Origin: Bedellia somnulentella
Lineage: Eukaryota; Arthropoda; Insecta; Lepidoptera; Bedelliidae
Assembly: GCA_963576735.1 (NCBI GenBank)
Contig: OY755197.1
Span: forward strand, 1,996,501-2,060,500
Length of the DNA stretch: 64,000 nucleotides
Direction of reading: 5' to 3'
The notes under the pieces were generated by a model. That model had not been told where the DNA came from. It did no database searches and was given only the letters and a program-made list of their open reading frames with translations. This document shows, piece by piece, positions 44,770-56,535 of the stretch (the first letter of the stretch is position 1; every line of letters starts with the position of its first letter). The position numbers and the translations under genes were made by a program.

Positions 44770-45350
44770 ATATAGTTTGAAAAAACTAAAAAACACGCTT
44801 TAAAGTACATCAAACTAAAAAGTGAAAAATAAATCCTTATATAAGCTAAAAACGGTAATGAACAAAAAATACTGGTATTATTGTGAAAAAGCGTGGGGCG
44901 CTCTGTGCCATATTTTTTATCAATCGAGCAATCCACGCTTTTTCACAAAAATACCAGTATTTTTTGTTCATTACCGTTTTCAGCTTATATTATGTAAACG
45001 AAGCTAGAGAGGTTTGCCAGGATCGTACAAAGTGGCGATCGATAGTCTCTGCCTACCCCAATGGGAACTAACGGCATGAGAATATGTATGTATGTATTAG
45101 GAATTATTTTTCACTTCTTAGTTTGATGTGCTTAAAAGCGTGTATTTAAGTTTTTTTTAAACTATATTTATTTTTAACTTTTTAGTACTGAATCATTTGA
45201 AATTATTTAATCCTGGCGACCCTAATCGGGATAATGAGATGAAACTATAAAAACACTATACTGTCCCTGATTCTCGATAAGTGTACAAATTTTAATTTAA
45301 ATCGGTCCGTTTAAAGGTGGTCAAAATCGAGTTTAAAGGAGTCGGTTACA
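44770..45350 (+). repeat. Family G foldback element
   Basis: Arms at 44838-44895 and about 44934-44990 are near-perfect inverted repeats (AACGGTAATGAACAAAAAAT). The pairing extends outward (CATCAAACTAAAAAGTGAAA) past a family D insertion to about 45170. The right part (45178-45347) recurs inverted at 54201-54390. Confidence 0.8.
44996..45098 (+). repeat. Family D LINE 3' end nested in the foldback element
   Basis: GAAGCTAGAGAGGTTTGCCA to AGAATATGTATGTATGTA. It interrupts the right arm of family G. Confidence 0.85.
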
Positions 45351-45402
45351 TACATACATACATACAGGAGAAACTAATATAAGCGTAATTTAAATCTTTT
45401 TG

Positions 45403-45575
45403 TTCATGAAAACCTCATGTGGGGATTATTACTAATAAATAAAGGAAAGAAAAATTTCGTCACAGGCGGGAATCGACACGGTGGCTCAGTTGGCAGAGCA
45501 TACCCGAGGTCGCGGGTTCGATTCCCGCCTGTGTCGAAATTTTTCTTTCCTTTATTTATTCTTTATTTATTAGTA
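45403..45575. repeat. Family C SINE in a snap-back arrangement
   Basis: Inverted tail CATGAAAACCTCATGTGGGG at the left, a forward unit ACGGTGGCTCAGTTGGCAGA with B-box GGTTCGATTCC, and the family tail at the right. CACAGGCGGGAATCG and CGATTCCCGCCTGTG are mutually inverted. Confidence 0.85.
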
Positions 45576-45579
45576 ATAT

Positions 45580-46640
45580 CAAAAAATCAAAATCTTTATT
45601 GCATTTACACATCCCAATTTACATGACATACAGTACATAAATTTTGACATGTATACCCTGCAAGGGCATTGCAAAAAATACTTATTACTAAATTTATTAA
45701 TACATTTTAATCAAATCTAACACTACTAAACTAACATTAAACTTGATAACACAAAACACGAAAAAGTAAAAAATAGGAAAAATAATAATTTATAAAATTC
45801 AAATTTCTATTTATCAATAAAACAACCATATAAACAATCCAACAATCAAATTAAATAACATTAAATTAAAATAAAATAAATTAAAAATTCTGGTAATTAT
45901 TGAAACTAACACATTAAATTATATTTTTATCGAAATATTCCTTAGAACTATAAAAACAATTTTCTATTAAATACAATCTTAAAAGTTTTATAAAAGATTT
46001 GTGGTCTGATTCTTGAGCTATGTAATTTGGAAGGTGGTTGTATATTTTACAGCACATAGGGAGAGGACTTGTGTAATGAATTTGTAATCTTGAAGGCGGT
46101 ACTATTAATTTATCCCTTCCGGATCTTAATGGGAATCTTCGAATATAGTCAGATTGTTTTTTAAAGAATTGTGGATACTTTCTTACTAATTTACAGCTTT
46201 CCAAAATATAAAGAGAACAAAGAGTTAAAATTTTTAGATTCTTAAAGTGCGGTCTACAGCTGTTTGGAATTTTTATGTTTGCTAAAATTCGTATGCACCG
46301 TTTTTGCAATACAAATATGTCTTGTGCATCTGTACTATTTCCCCACATGACGACGCCGTAACTTAACCTTGAATTTACATACGCATAGTACAGTGACAAA
46401 GCGGTGCTCAAGTCAGTTGTCTTTTTTATTTCCGCTAGCCCGTACGCAAAACTAGTCAATTTAGATCTCATCGTATCAATATGATTTTTCCAATTTAGGT
46501 TTGTATCCAATGTTAACCCTAATAACGTGAACTTATCGACGGAATCAATTTTTATATTTCCGTACCTAAAATCAATATTTAGTGCAGTGCGTTGGTGTGG
46601 CCTAAATTCCATTATTTTTGTTTTTTTAAAGTTGATTTCT
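45580..46640 (-). mobile_element. 5'-truncated LINE: RT C-terminal domain and 3' UTR
   Basis: 232-codon reading 45914-46612 (DKFTLLGLTLDTNLNWKNHI, SYGVVMWGNSTDAQDIFVLQ KRCIRILANI) is the C-terminal third of a Jockey-like RT; the active site is missing. The 3' UTR ends in an AATCTTTATTGCATTTAC-type terminus. It begins about 57 nt beyond the exon 5 donor. Confidence 0.85.
45914..46612 (-). pseudogene. Reverse transcriptase C-terminal fragment
   Basis: Uninterrupted 232 codons, related to but distinct from the 37.1-38.5 kb LINE (shared W-KHI---SKL, LWG--ADVQ-(I/V)FVLQKR). No FADD motif, so no polymerase activity is possible. Confidence 0.85.
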
Positions 46641-46696
46641 AAATTATAAGAAAATTATTATAAATATAAGCGTGTTAAAAATAAAGTTTATCTCAC

Positions 46697-46849
46697 CTGT
46701 ATACCTGTTGAAACAAGACTTGTGCATCTTCCCAGAGAACAGTTCCAAGCCGATGATGGCGTAGATGATGATGACGAAGATTACCAGCAGCGCAATGTGG
46801 AGTAGCGGAATCATCGCTTTTAGGATGGAATTCAACACTATCTGTAGAC
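46697..46849 (-). CDS. Ca-alpha1D: Cav1 exon 5: domain I S5 and turret
   Basis: Encodes [20 protein letters not shown] and a hydrophobic S5 ending [19 protein letters not shown]. This is the IS4-S5 linker and S5 of Cav1 channels. Ends at ACAG|GTGAGA with one base carried to exon 6. Confidence 0.95.
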
Positions 46850-47207
46850 CTGGAAAAAAGATTAGGTATTTAAAAAACTAGCGGGGATCCCAGGTCTGGC
46901 ATTGCTAAGCTATACAAAGGGGTACCCTACCCGCTAGTGGAAGTGATTTTGAAAATATTTATTATAGTATATGTAAATAATAGAGAAACTCTAAATTTAA
47001 AAAAAAACGGGAAATAGTTTTATTTAGTTGTAAAACCGATAACGATTTATTTATAAAATATTTTTACTGAAGGAAATATCGCAATTACTTCACTTAAATG
47101 ATATAACTTGTTTTAGCAAAGCATCTTCGTTCAAATGCCTGTAGTTTCGAATGCATTTCTTAGTGTTTTAAATAAGTTAAGTTTACTATCTCTACCGTCT
47201 ATATACA

Positions 47208-47575
47208 TACATACATACATACATATACTCACGCCATTAGATCCCATTGGGGTAGGCAGAGACTATTGATCGCCACTTCGTACGATCCTGACAAACCTCT
47301 CTAGCTTTGTTTACATCCATCAATCTTTTCATACATGCTCTTTTATTCTTCATACTTCGGACGCCAGCCTTTTTGAGCACACTCTCAATTTGGTCCAAGT
47401 GTGTTCTCCGTGGTCGTCCTCGACTAACATTACCATCCACACTAGCTCTATAGATCCCTTTTACCAATTTTCTATCATCCATCCTCTCTATGTGCCCAAA
47501 CCATCTCTACATTCCTTTTTCTATCTTTCTTACAATATCATCTTTCACACCACACTTTTCGTCTAAATCTATTAA
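47208..47575 (-). repeat. Family D LINE 3' end
   Basis: CATA tail, then a minus-strand open reading MDDRKLVKGIYRASVDGNVS, RGRPRRTHLDQIESVLKKAG, ending [11 protein letters not shown]. Upstream the RT continues as a short FGHIERM-type segment. Confidence 0.9.
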
Positions 47576-47652
47576 TTAATAATAAAATTATTGCCTAAAA
47601 ACAGATAGTATGTGATAAGATAAACTATAAGAAATATTATTTAGTAGTATAC

Positions 47653-47770
47653 ACTGTCCGAGAAAACAAGGATAGTCTGAACAACAGGTGATAATATCAC
47701 GTGATGTTCAGAAGTATTAGTACCTCTGCCAAGCCCTTCGGGGATATATGGCGTGAAAGTTTGAGTTTGA
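47653..47770 (+). repeat. Family B SINE, 5'-truncated
   Basis: TATACACTGTCCGAGAAAAC to GGCGTGAAAGTTTGAG. Confidence 0.8.
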
Positions 47771-47796
47771 GTTTATAAAGAGTACCAAAAGACTTA

Positions 47797-48165
<369 letters not shown>

Positions 48166-48209
48166 TTATTCAGACGGGAACGTGAAAAATCTGCAATTTT
48201 AAAGGTATT

Positions 48210-48452
48210 GCCGTGTAGTGTCGGCTTAGAATAGCACTACCCCGTTTCTACCGATCGGTGTACGTTAGAGGCGACTAACGGTATTGGGGCTTTTAAGGGA
48301 TTTTTGGGCGATGCGGTTGGAGACCCATCATCTCTACTTTACCATCTTTTCCCCAATCAACTTTCCTTTTCAAAAGTGGCTGAGGAATTTCTGATTCCTT
48401 AGCTCTGGCTACCCCTTCTAGGGATTTAAAGCCGTGAGTATATGTATGTATG
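48210..48452 (+). repeat. Family A retroelement copy with target-site duplication
   Basis: 243 bp, flanked by TTTAAAGGTATT at 48198-48209 and 48453-48464. Defines both ends of the family. Confidence 0.92.
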
Positions 48453-48468
48453 TTTAAAGGTATTATAT

Positions 48469-48760
48469 CCTGAGTCAGGCCCCTCACCAATCTGTCTTTT
48501 TTTTAGTCACATATGCGTGTTTTTAACAAGTTTACTTGCAGTCAGGGAGAAGTTTTTTATCAAGTTTCGCTGAGGGAGAAAAAAGTGAGGAAACCCACAT
48601 TTATGAATTGTAATTTCTTATCCTCTGAGGAAACCCACATCTATGAATTGTAATTTCTTATCTCATAGTATGTTCCTACATAGTGGAAATAGGCCTTCTC
48701 TCTATCAAGTGAATGCACTTTCCAAGTAAATCGTTGGTATTCTGAACACCGTGGCCGTAG
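48469..48760 (+). repeat. Family B SINE, diverged, with an internal duplication
   Basis: Matches the B body only loosely. GAGGAAACCCACATTTATGAA and its following bases are repeated in tandem near 48586 and 48624. Confidence 0.6.
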
Positions 48761-48974
48761 CACGTCCGTGTATCGTGAGCTCGTCTGTTAGAATGAGATA
48801 AAAATATACGATACTTTAGAAGTTTGAAAGAGATAGCTGTTTTAAACTGCGTAAATTGTAGTCAAAGGGACAAACGTGCTGCTGCCGTGAAGTACAGAAG
48901 TGTGACTACCCTCAGATTGTGGGGCGAGAACAATAAATTGAGAGAAGGAAAGGTTATCAAAGCTATTTTGTTGT

Positions 48975-49216
48975 GCTGTGTAGTGTTGGCTTAGAATAGC
49001 ACTACCTCATTTCTTCCGGTGGGTGTACGTAAGAGGCGACTAACGGTATTTGGGCTTTTAAGGGATTTTTGGGCGATGCGGTTGGAGACCCATCACCAAC
49101 ACCTTTATTTTACCATCCTTTCCTCACTCAATCTTCCAAAAGTGGCTGAGGAATTTCAAATTCCTTAGCTCTGGCTACCCCTTCTAGGGACTTATAGCCG
49201 TGAGTATATGTATGTA
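48975..49216 (+). repeat. Family A retroelement copy
   Basis: Full-length, GCTGTGTAGTGTTGG to ATGTATGTATG. Confidence 0.88.
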
Positions 49217-49539
49217 TGTTTGTTAAGGAAAATGATTTTCCTTTCACCAAAAATATTTTTAATGGACATCTAAATTTCTAATAATCTAAGATTAGGTGCA
49301 CAAGTAAGGATATGTTGATGCAGCATCAGTTTTTGGTTAGGTTAGACTTTATTGATGATTCATTAAATAGTACCCTTCTGTTATACCTCTACTTATCGAA
49401 CCAATTGGTACAACTTTTATCTTTGTTATAATTGTTAATAAGTGCTAAAATTCAAGCCAGATGATGGTAACGATAAACTTAATTAACCTATAATAGGTAA
49501 AACATATCATTTTAAGTTAAATTTTCGCAATGCTATGTT

Positions 49540-49900
49540 TTATAAGCGGTGTCACCTAATGTCGCGAGCTCGAAAAAATATTTGAGTGTTACGCCAGCTC
49601 GAAAGTACGTGAATCCGAAAACCGCCAGCACGAAAGACGTTGGCGCGAATCACGTTTCACTGAAAAACTTTCGTATTGTTTATCAGTTTAAAAACCAGGT
49701 TATGATTAATGTCTTAATCTTATTAATATTAAACATATTTTTTGAAGGTACTTTGATTTATTAGTTATTGATGTTATTTGCATCCACCCTCAGTAAATTA
49801 ATTACGCTTTTTGGAAAATCACCTCAAATATTTTTTCGAGCTCGCGTTCGTCGAGCTCGCGACATTCGGTGAAACGTATGACACCCCTTTATAAGGTAGT
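49540..49900. repeat. Inverted-repeat element with GCTCGCGACATT ends
   Basis: Left end GGTGTCACCTAATGTCGCGA, then GCTCGAAAAAATATTTGAG. Right end ATATTTTTTCGAGCTCGCG, then GAGCTCGCGACATTCGGTGA and GACACCCC, in reverse complement. About 330 bp with no coding part beyond a short shadow: a MITE-like element. Confidence 0.8.
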
Positions 49901-49965
49901 ATGTAATATTTATTTTTCATGGTTGGTTTTGCAGTACAACTTTCAAATAACAAGTAATTTTAATT

Positions 49966-50209
49966 ACATACATATACTCACGGCTATAAATCCCTAGAAG
50001 GGGTAGCCAGAGCTAACGAATTAGAAATTCCTCAGCCACTTTTGGAAGTTGCGTGGGGAAAAGATGGTAAAATAAAGGTTTTTGGTGATGGGTGTCCAAC
50101 TGCATCGCCCAAAAATCCCTTAAAAAGCCCCAATACCGTTAGTCGCCTCTTACGTACACCCACCGGAAGAAAAGGGGTAGTGCTATTCTAAGCCGACACT
50201 ACACAGCAA
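49966..50209 (-). repeat. Family A retroelement copy
   Basis: Full-length with short CATA tail. Confidence 0.88.
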
Positions 50210-50381
50210 AATTATTAATAATTAATTTTAATAGTTTTATTTATTCGTAACTTTACATGCATACGTTTACTCAACCCATAACCTCACATTAAAATAGGCA
50301 GATACAATAATCTACAACTTGAAACAATCCTAAGTATGACATAAATCAAGTTACGATTAATGGAAGTACGAATATTCTTAC

Positions 50382-50521
50382 CCAATAACTACGATGGTGA
50401 AATCAAGAAGATTCCATCCGTTCCTGAGATAGGATCCCTGGTGCATCACGAACCCGTACGCTATGATCTTCATCACGCATTCTCCAGTGAAGATCACCAA
50501 AAATATGTACTCGATTTTTTC
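50382..50521 (-). CDS. Ca-alpha1D: Cav1 exon 3: domain I S2-S3
   Basis: Encodes S2 ([20 protein letters not shown]) and S3 ([14 protein letters not shown]), with the acidic and aromatic residues typical of the voltage-sensor charge-transfer centre. Acceptor TTCCAG, donor GTAAGA, ending with two bases left over. A family A repeat sits only 27 nt upstream of this acceptor. Confidence 0.95.
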
Positions 50522-50548
50522 CTGGAATTAAGTTATTTATATTATACA

Positions 50549-50793
50549 TACATACATATACTCACGGCTATAAATCCCTAAAAGGGGTAGCCAGAGCTGA
50601 GAAATTATAAATTTCTCAGCCACTTTTGGAAGTTGAGTGGCGAAAAGATGGTGGAATAAAGGTTGTTGGTGATGGGTCTCCAACCACATCGCCCAAAAAT
50701 CCCTTAAAAAGCCCCAATACCATTAGTCGCCTCTTACGTACACACACCATAAGAAATGGGGTAGTGCTATTCTAAGCCGACACTACACAGCCG
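50549..50793 (-). repeat. Family A copy next to the exon 3 acceptor
   Basis: 245 bp, flanked by ATTTATATTATACA at 50535-50548 and 50794-50807. The left duplication begins 14 nt from the exon edge. Confidence 0.9.
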
Positions 50794-50935
50794 ATTTATA
50801 TTATACAGACGGTATATATGCATTGGAACAATAACTTATATTTGATACCTAAATTATATATCACAATCGAAAAAATATTGCATTTTCCAACATTTGTTAA
50901 CAACAAACATAATCATACCTTAAAAAAACTAAATA

Positions 50936-51140
50936 GCTGTATAATGTCAGCACTAACCCGTTTCTTCCCGCAACTATCGTTTAACACGACTTAAGGTATT
51001 AGAAGTTTTAAAGTGATTGTTGAGTTTACAATCTTTTCCCCACTCAACTTCCAAAAGTGGCTGAGGAATTTCATATTCTGCCGCTCTATCTACCCCTTCT
51101 AGGGAGTTAATAGATTGCCGTCAGTATTTGTATGTATGTT
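50936..51140 (+). repeat. Family A copy, diverged, tandem with the next
   Basis: Older copy ending TATGTATGTT; a younger full-length copy begins at the next base. Confidence 0.7.
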
Positions 51141-51376
51141 GCTGTGTAGTGTCGGCTTAGAATAGCACTACCCCATTTCTTCCGGTGGGTGTACGTAAGA
51201 GGCGACTAACGGAATTGGGGCTTTTAAGGGATTTTCGGGCGATGCGGTTGGAGACCCATCACCAACAACATTTATTTTACCATCATTTCCCCACTCAACT
51301 TTCCAAAAGTGGCTGAGGAATTTTTAATTCTTTAGGGATTTATAGCCGTAAGTATATGTGTGTATATGTATATGTG
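51141..51376 (+). repeat. Family A retroelement copy
   Basis: Full-length, inserted right at the tail of an older copy in the same orientation. Confidence 0.88.
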
Positions 51377-51649
51377 GTTGTATGCTAAATGATACAGAAA
51401 GATAAGTCCATATTCTTGCTCTACACGAGCTCCACGCGTCATTACAACAGACATTCTCGCCCCCTGGGAACTACACAGTATTGCGTCCAGTATGTAATTT
51501 CATCTTAGTTCAAAATTATTACATCCCTTGTATTGCAACTACAAAAATTATAGTCTACTAAAAACTTAAATACCTGCCATTGTCATTCAATAATGAATTA
51601 TAGATGCTCTTTTATTATAAGCAAATAACTTTACTATTCAGATTATTAC

Positions 51650-51835
51650 ATATACTCTCGGCCATAAATCCCAAAAAGGGGTAGCCAGAGCTTAAAAGCT
51701 AGAAACTCCTCAGCCAGAATTGGAAGTTAATGGGGAACATGATAGAAGAAACAAATCGTTGGTGATGGGTCTCCAAACACATCGCCCAAAAATCCCCATA
51801 CCCTTAATCCCTTCTTACATTACCCGTGGTTAGAT
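51650..51835 (-). repeat. Family A copy, diverged variant
   Basis: CTCGGCCATAAATCCC variant; 5' end lost. Confidence 0.7.
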
Positions 51836-51867
51836 TTTGGGATTAAAATTCCTCAACTTTCAAGCTT

Positions 51868-52216
51868 AAACGTGCACGCCATATATCCCCGAAGTGGTTG
51901 GCAGAGGTACTAATACTTCTTAATATCACGTGACATTGTACCCTGGTGTTCAGAGTACCCACGTTTCGCTTGGACAGTGTACTCACGTGCTAGGGGTTAG
52001 GCCTATCGCCGTTTTGTACGAATACACTGTCACATGACTAAGTACAACTCAGCCATGTGGGTTTCCTCACGATGTTTTCCCTCACCGTTAACAACCATGA
52101 TAAATTAACCACACATATGTCTTTAGAAAAGACAAATTGGTGTAGGCCCGACCCAGGATTTGAACACTAGTCGTTTGCACGATAACCGAGTGTTCTACCC
52201 ACTGGGCTATCACGGT
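51868..52216 (-). repeat. Family B tRNA-derived SINE, full-length
   Basis: On the minus strand: CCGTGATAGCCCAGTGGGTA (A-box TAGCCCAGTGG), B-box GTTCAAATCC, body, and ACGTTTAAGC end. The head lies 40 nt from the exon 2 donor. Confidence 0.9.
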
Positions 52217-52256
52217 CTTTATTAAAACTATAAGTCAATAAGTAAATAAAACTTAC

Positions 52257-52362
52257 CAGTATTGAGTTAGTGTAGTTGGAGTCACTGGCAGGAAACGGTG
52301 TGTAGACAGCTAAAGCGATGCAGTTGGCGAAAATCGTGGTCAATATCATCCATTCAAATGGT
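52257..52362 (-). CDS. Ca-alpha1D: Cav1 exon 2: domain I S1
   Basis: Begins [20 protein letters not shown], the first transmembrane segment, and ends with an extracellular loop ([14 protein letters not shown]) containing an N-glycosylation sequon. One base completes the Lys codon from exon 1; it ends in phase 0 at GTAAGT. The match to insect Cav1 IS1 is near-verbatim. Confidence 0.95.
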
Positions 52363-52535
52363 CTGAGATTAATGGTTAAGAAATTATTTATTAAGAATTA
52401 TCTATACTTATAATAAATCTGTAGAGAGGTCAATTCTGTACATGAAATATATTTTCAAAATAACTATCAGGGGGTGATTAGGGATCGATACTGATGCCAA
52501 AAATGCAATCAGTAAAATTTTTGTTTGTCTGACTT

Positions 52536-52536
<1 letters not shown>

Positions 52537-52569
<33 letters not shown>
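52537..52569. repeat. CTGT tetranucleotide microsatellite
   Basis: Seven to eight units of CTGT. Confidence 0.95.
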
Positions 52570-52682
52570 GGTTTGTATGTTCCTTATGGAAACAAAAAGT
52601 ACTCGATGGATTTTAACGGAACTTGGTAAAATTATTTATCATACTCCTGGGCAGGTTATAGTATACTTTTAACCAAAGTAGT

Positions 52683-53030
52683 ACATACATACATATACTC
52701 ACGCCATTAATTCCCATTGGGGTAGGCAGAGACTATCGATCGCCACTTCGTACGATCCTGACAAACCTCTCTAGCTTCGTTTACATCCATCAATCTTTTC
52801 ATACATGCTCTTTTGTTCTTCATACTTCGGACGCCAGCCTTTTTGAGCACACTCTCAATTTGGTCCAAGTGTGTTCTCCATGGTCGTCCTCTACTAACAT
52901 TACCATCCACACTAGCTCTATAGATCCCTTTTACCAATTTATCATCCATCCTCTCTATGTGCCCAAACCATCTCAACATTCCTTTTTCTATCTTTCTTAC
53001 AATATCATCTTTCACACCACACTTTTAAAC
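52683..53030 (-). repeat. Family D LINE 3' end, longest open copy
   Basis: Minus-strand 102 codons: MKDDIVRKIEKGMLRWFGHI, ERMDDKLVKGIYRASVDGNV, and so on to [12 protein letters not shown]. This is the C-terminus of a LINE RT (RWFGHIERM plus RGRP-THLDQI), with a CATA tail. Confidence 0.9.
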
Positions 53031-53612
53031 AAAGTAGTGAAGGGAAATTTTGGGAAAACGGGAGAAATTATTTAATTTTTAAGCTTTCGTCGCGTGTTTA
53101 GCCTTAATGGTAGAAGTTACATAGAAACCATGTATAACGGAAATATTTTACATATAATTGTCTAAAAATTATTTCACGACAGCATATGTCTATCTTTTAT
53201 GGTTGACTCACAATAACACGTGTAACTCCTGATAGCTTAGCAGTTCGAAGCATTCTAATTGTATATGTTTGCTCTTAAGTTTATAATACTCTCACTCAAC
53301 CCTTATTTAAAAAAGTTAACATTATTATCAATTCAATAAAAAAAGAATCATAGAAATCGGCATAGAAACACCGAAGTTATACAATGAAAAAAATAGTCGC
53401 ACGCGACCAACCCCAAATCCTTACTAATTTGCACATAACATACTAGATGGCGCCAGTAGTTTCATCCTACATTGTTTCTTTTTTAGATTGTTTTAAATAT
53501 TTCATAGCGTTTTACTCAACTTCAACTCTACCTGAAAATTAGCTTATGTTCAGATATACAGAACCGCTCATAAAATCGCTTTCAAAATCACAAAGCTACA
53601 GTATTCTGCCCG

Positions 53613-53735
53613 GCTAGTACGAGCGGTGTTTAAACTAGTTATCGCGTGGGATAAAGCAGCTATCTCTTACGCACTTACTTAGTATCGTATACTGCCATCT
53701 CGTTCTAACCGTTATCGTGTCGATAAAATAGAAAC
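53613..53735 (+). repeat. Family E element
   Basis: Almost identical to 27362-27480; right terminus altered. Confidence 0.75.
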
Positions 53736-53957
53736 CTGTATTTTTAAAACTACGCTACCCGTGCGGAGCTGAGCCGATCCACTAAATTTCACGTGTCCTA
53801 GTGTATATCACCAAACTCATCCCAAACCGCTGAACCGATTAAAATTAAATTTTGCATACACATTCGGTAGATCGGAGAATAAGTTAACAACTAATTTTAA
53901 CACGCTTATATTTGCTTCACCTGTATGTATGTAAGTATGTTTGTAGGTATGTATGTA

Positions 53958-54200
53958 GCTGTGTAGTGTCGGCTTAGAATAGCACTACCTTCCGGTGGGT
54001 GTACGTAAGAGGCGACTAACGGTATTGGGGGCTTTAAAGGGATTTCGGGCGATGCGGTTGGAGACCCGTCGTCACCAAGAACCTTTATTTCATCATCTAT
54101 TCCCCAAGGAACTTCCAAAAGTGGCTAAAGTATTTCTAATTCCTTAGCTCTGGCTACCCCTTTCTAGGAATTTATAGCCGTGAGTATATGTATGTATGTA
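53958..54200 (+). repeat. Family A retroelement copy
   Basis: Near full-length with small deletions, inserted at the left edge of the second family G copy. Confidence 0.88.
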
Positions 54201-55200
54201 AACGACTCCTTTAAACTGGATTTTGACCCACTTTAAACGGACCGATTGAACTCAAAATTTGAACACTTATCGAGAATCAGGAACAATATAATAATTTCAT
54301 ATGTTCATTCCGCTATCCTGATTAGGGTCGCCAGGATTAAATAATTACAAATAATTCATTACTAAAAAGTAAAAAGAAAACCGACTTCATAGTTAAAAAA
54401 TCGACCGAAAATAAACAATCAAGTACTAAAAAGTAAGGAATAAGTTTTTTTCTATTAAATATGAGTACTGTGATTAACACCTAAGGAATTTCCTTATTCC
54501 ACACGCGTCAGTTCAACCTACCAGAATATTAAAATTCTGTTAAATAAATGTGTTTGGTGCCAGCCTGCGTGATAATTGATTATAAGTGTGTATTTCGCAC
54601 ATTGTACAATGTAGGGTACCTACATGGTATTGTAGGCGATAGATATATATTGTTTAGATTGTAATAATCAGGGATAGATAGTAGGGTGAATTTAGTTTTG
54701 TGTGACTTTAATTTAAAAGAATTTTAATATTTAGGTAGGTTGGGTTGCTATAGACGAAAAATATGGCACGGAGCGCCCCACACTTTTTCTCAATAATACC
54801 AGTATTTTTTGACGTGACAACGTCTTATAAATTGGTTTGCCGGGTGACACTTCAAGAAACTGCGTTACGCTCCGCTCACGTTATGCGCTCACAATGAGAG
54901 CGAGTGAGAGGCACGCGTCCCTTCCACTCGGGCATGGTTAGCCCGCCTAAGAGCGAGAGGGACAGACATAATTTCATCCTTCTTCCTACTGTACGAATGA
55001 ATATTCACATTAAAATTATTTTACCACTCAAAGTCGTTGTCACGTAAAACTTTCGCCCGTATACCGACTTATACAGGCAACCAATTTTTTGTTCATTACC
55101 GTTGTCAGCTTATATTAAGAATTATTTTTCACTTTTTAGTTTAATGTGCCTTAAAAGCGTGTTTTTAGTTTTTTTATTAAAACCTTATTTTTTAGACTTT
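54201..55200 (-). repeat. Family G element, second copy
   Basis: Inverted relative to 44770-45350: GACTCCTTTAAACTGGATTT, GGGTCGCCAGGATTAAATAA, then GAGCGCCCCACACTTTTTCT and CATTACCGTTGTCAGCTTAT. About 250 bp at 54820-55078, with GAGCGAGAGGGACAGACATA, is extra compared with the first copy. Confidence 0.7.
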
Positions 55201-55524
55201 TTTATGATAAGGGTTGTCCACCCTGTCCTTATTTTTTAATATATGTATGGCAAAACAATGTTTGCCGGGTCAACTAGTGTTTATACATAAATAAAAACTT
55301 ATGAGGCTCCCACCACGTGTATCAGCTGTTTCAATAAAACTCTGAACACCAGTTGGCTAAATGTCATAATGCCCGCGGGGATGTACGGCGTGGTTTGTGA
55401 GTGTAGGTTTAAGATCTATAGATAAATATGAAATACGGAAGCATTTCTCAAGCCAGTATAATAAAGTTATTAAACATGCTGATGCTTAAATAACTGCTGT
55501 GGAGTATCGGCTAAGAAAAGTTGA

Positions 55525-55720
55525 AGTGTAAAAAAAGTAAAAGTAAAAGTAAAAAAAACTTTATTCAGTCCCTCATATGATACAACATGTAAATACAACA
55601 ATCGCACAAATTACACACAATGAGAGCCAAAAAGGCGCCGACTCAGCATATGTACACTAGAGTTTTAGCTTTAATGCACGGTATTTTTAGCCTGGACCCT
55701 TAAAAAATACATAAAATAAG
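55525..55720 (-). repeat. Probable LINE 3' end
   Basis: AAAGTAAAAGTAAAAAAAAC TTTATTCAG then a GC-balanced stretch; it resembles the reverse complement of a LINE 3' UTR. No coding part. Confidence 0.45.
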
Positions 55721-55734
55721 AATAAAATAAGAAT

Positions 55735-55936
55735 TTTTCCTGTTGGTGTCTTCAGAGCAACTTAAGGTTTGGTGCTTTTAAGTAATTTTTGGGACGATGT
55801 GGCTAGAGACCCATCAGCAAACATACTTTATTGTACCATATTTTCGCCACTCAATTTCCGAAAGCTGTCAAAGTATTTCCGATTCTAAAGCTCTGGTTAC
55901 TCTTTTTTGTGATTTAAAGCCGTGCGTATATATCTG
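55735..55936 (+). repeat. Family A copy, diverged
   Basis: Matches GATGTGGCTAGAGACCCATC and the region around GATTTAAAGCCGTGCGTATA. Confidence 0.65.
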
Positions 55937-56351
55937 TATTAAAAACACTTCTTACTAAGAAGGAAAGGAAGAAATACATTTATTTATTGTTACACAATTA
56001 AATATAATATATAAAAACATAAAAACTGAACGAAATTTTACGAGCACTTTATTTTACTCATTCAAATAGACATTTATTTGAAATAATAAGTCGTTCAATT
56101 CAACAAGTGTCCGCCAGTAAGAGATGATTGTGCTACGTTAAGTAAATTAACATTAATGCAAATTATATCATCTTGAGATCGTTCGCCGTTTTATGACTTC
56201 AGTAAACACGTTGGATATTTTCTAACTTTTAGCGTCGGAATTATACTTTGTATGGAAAGGCTGAAGTTTGAAGTAAGAATATAAAAGAAAATTTCGAGAA
56301 TTGTACTATTAGGTCTGCAATTCGGTACACAAAGTTTCATATAAGCAATCA

Positions 56352-56495
56352 TGCTGTCCTATCACGTGAGTACACTGTCCATGCAAAACGTGAGTACTCT
56401 GAACACCAGGTGACAGTATCACGTGATTTTCAGAAGTATTAGTACCTCTGCCGACCCCTTTGGGGGATATTAGGCGTGAACGCTTGAGTCTTGAG
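56352..56495 (+). repeat. Family B SINE, 5'-truncated
   Basis: TCCTATCACGTGAGTACACT to GGCGTGAACGCTTGAG. Confidence 0.85.
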
Positions 56496-56535
56496 AATAA
56501 AAGTGTATACTTTCAAGAAAATATAAATACATTAC

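Noticed and set aside
45473..45540. Possible functional tRNA (GTGGCTCAGTTGGCAGAGC)
   Set aside because: The anticodon arm region is deleted, and it lies inside a family C repeat with inverted flanks.
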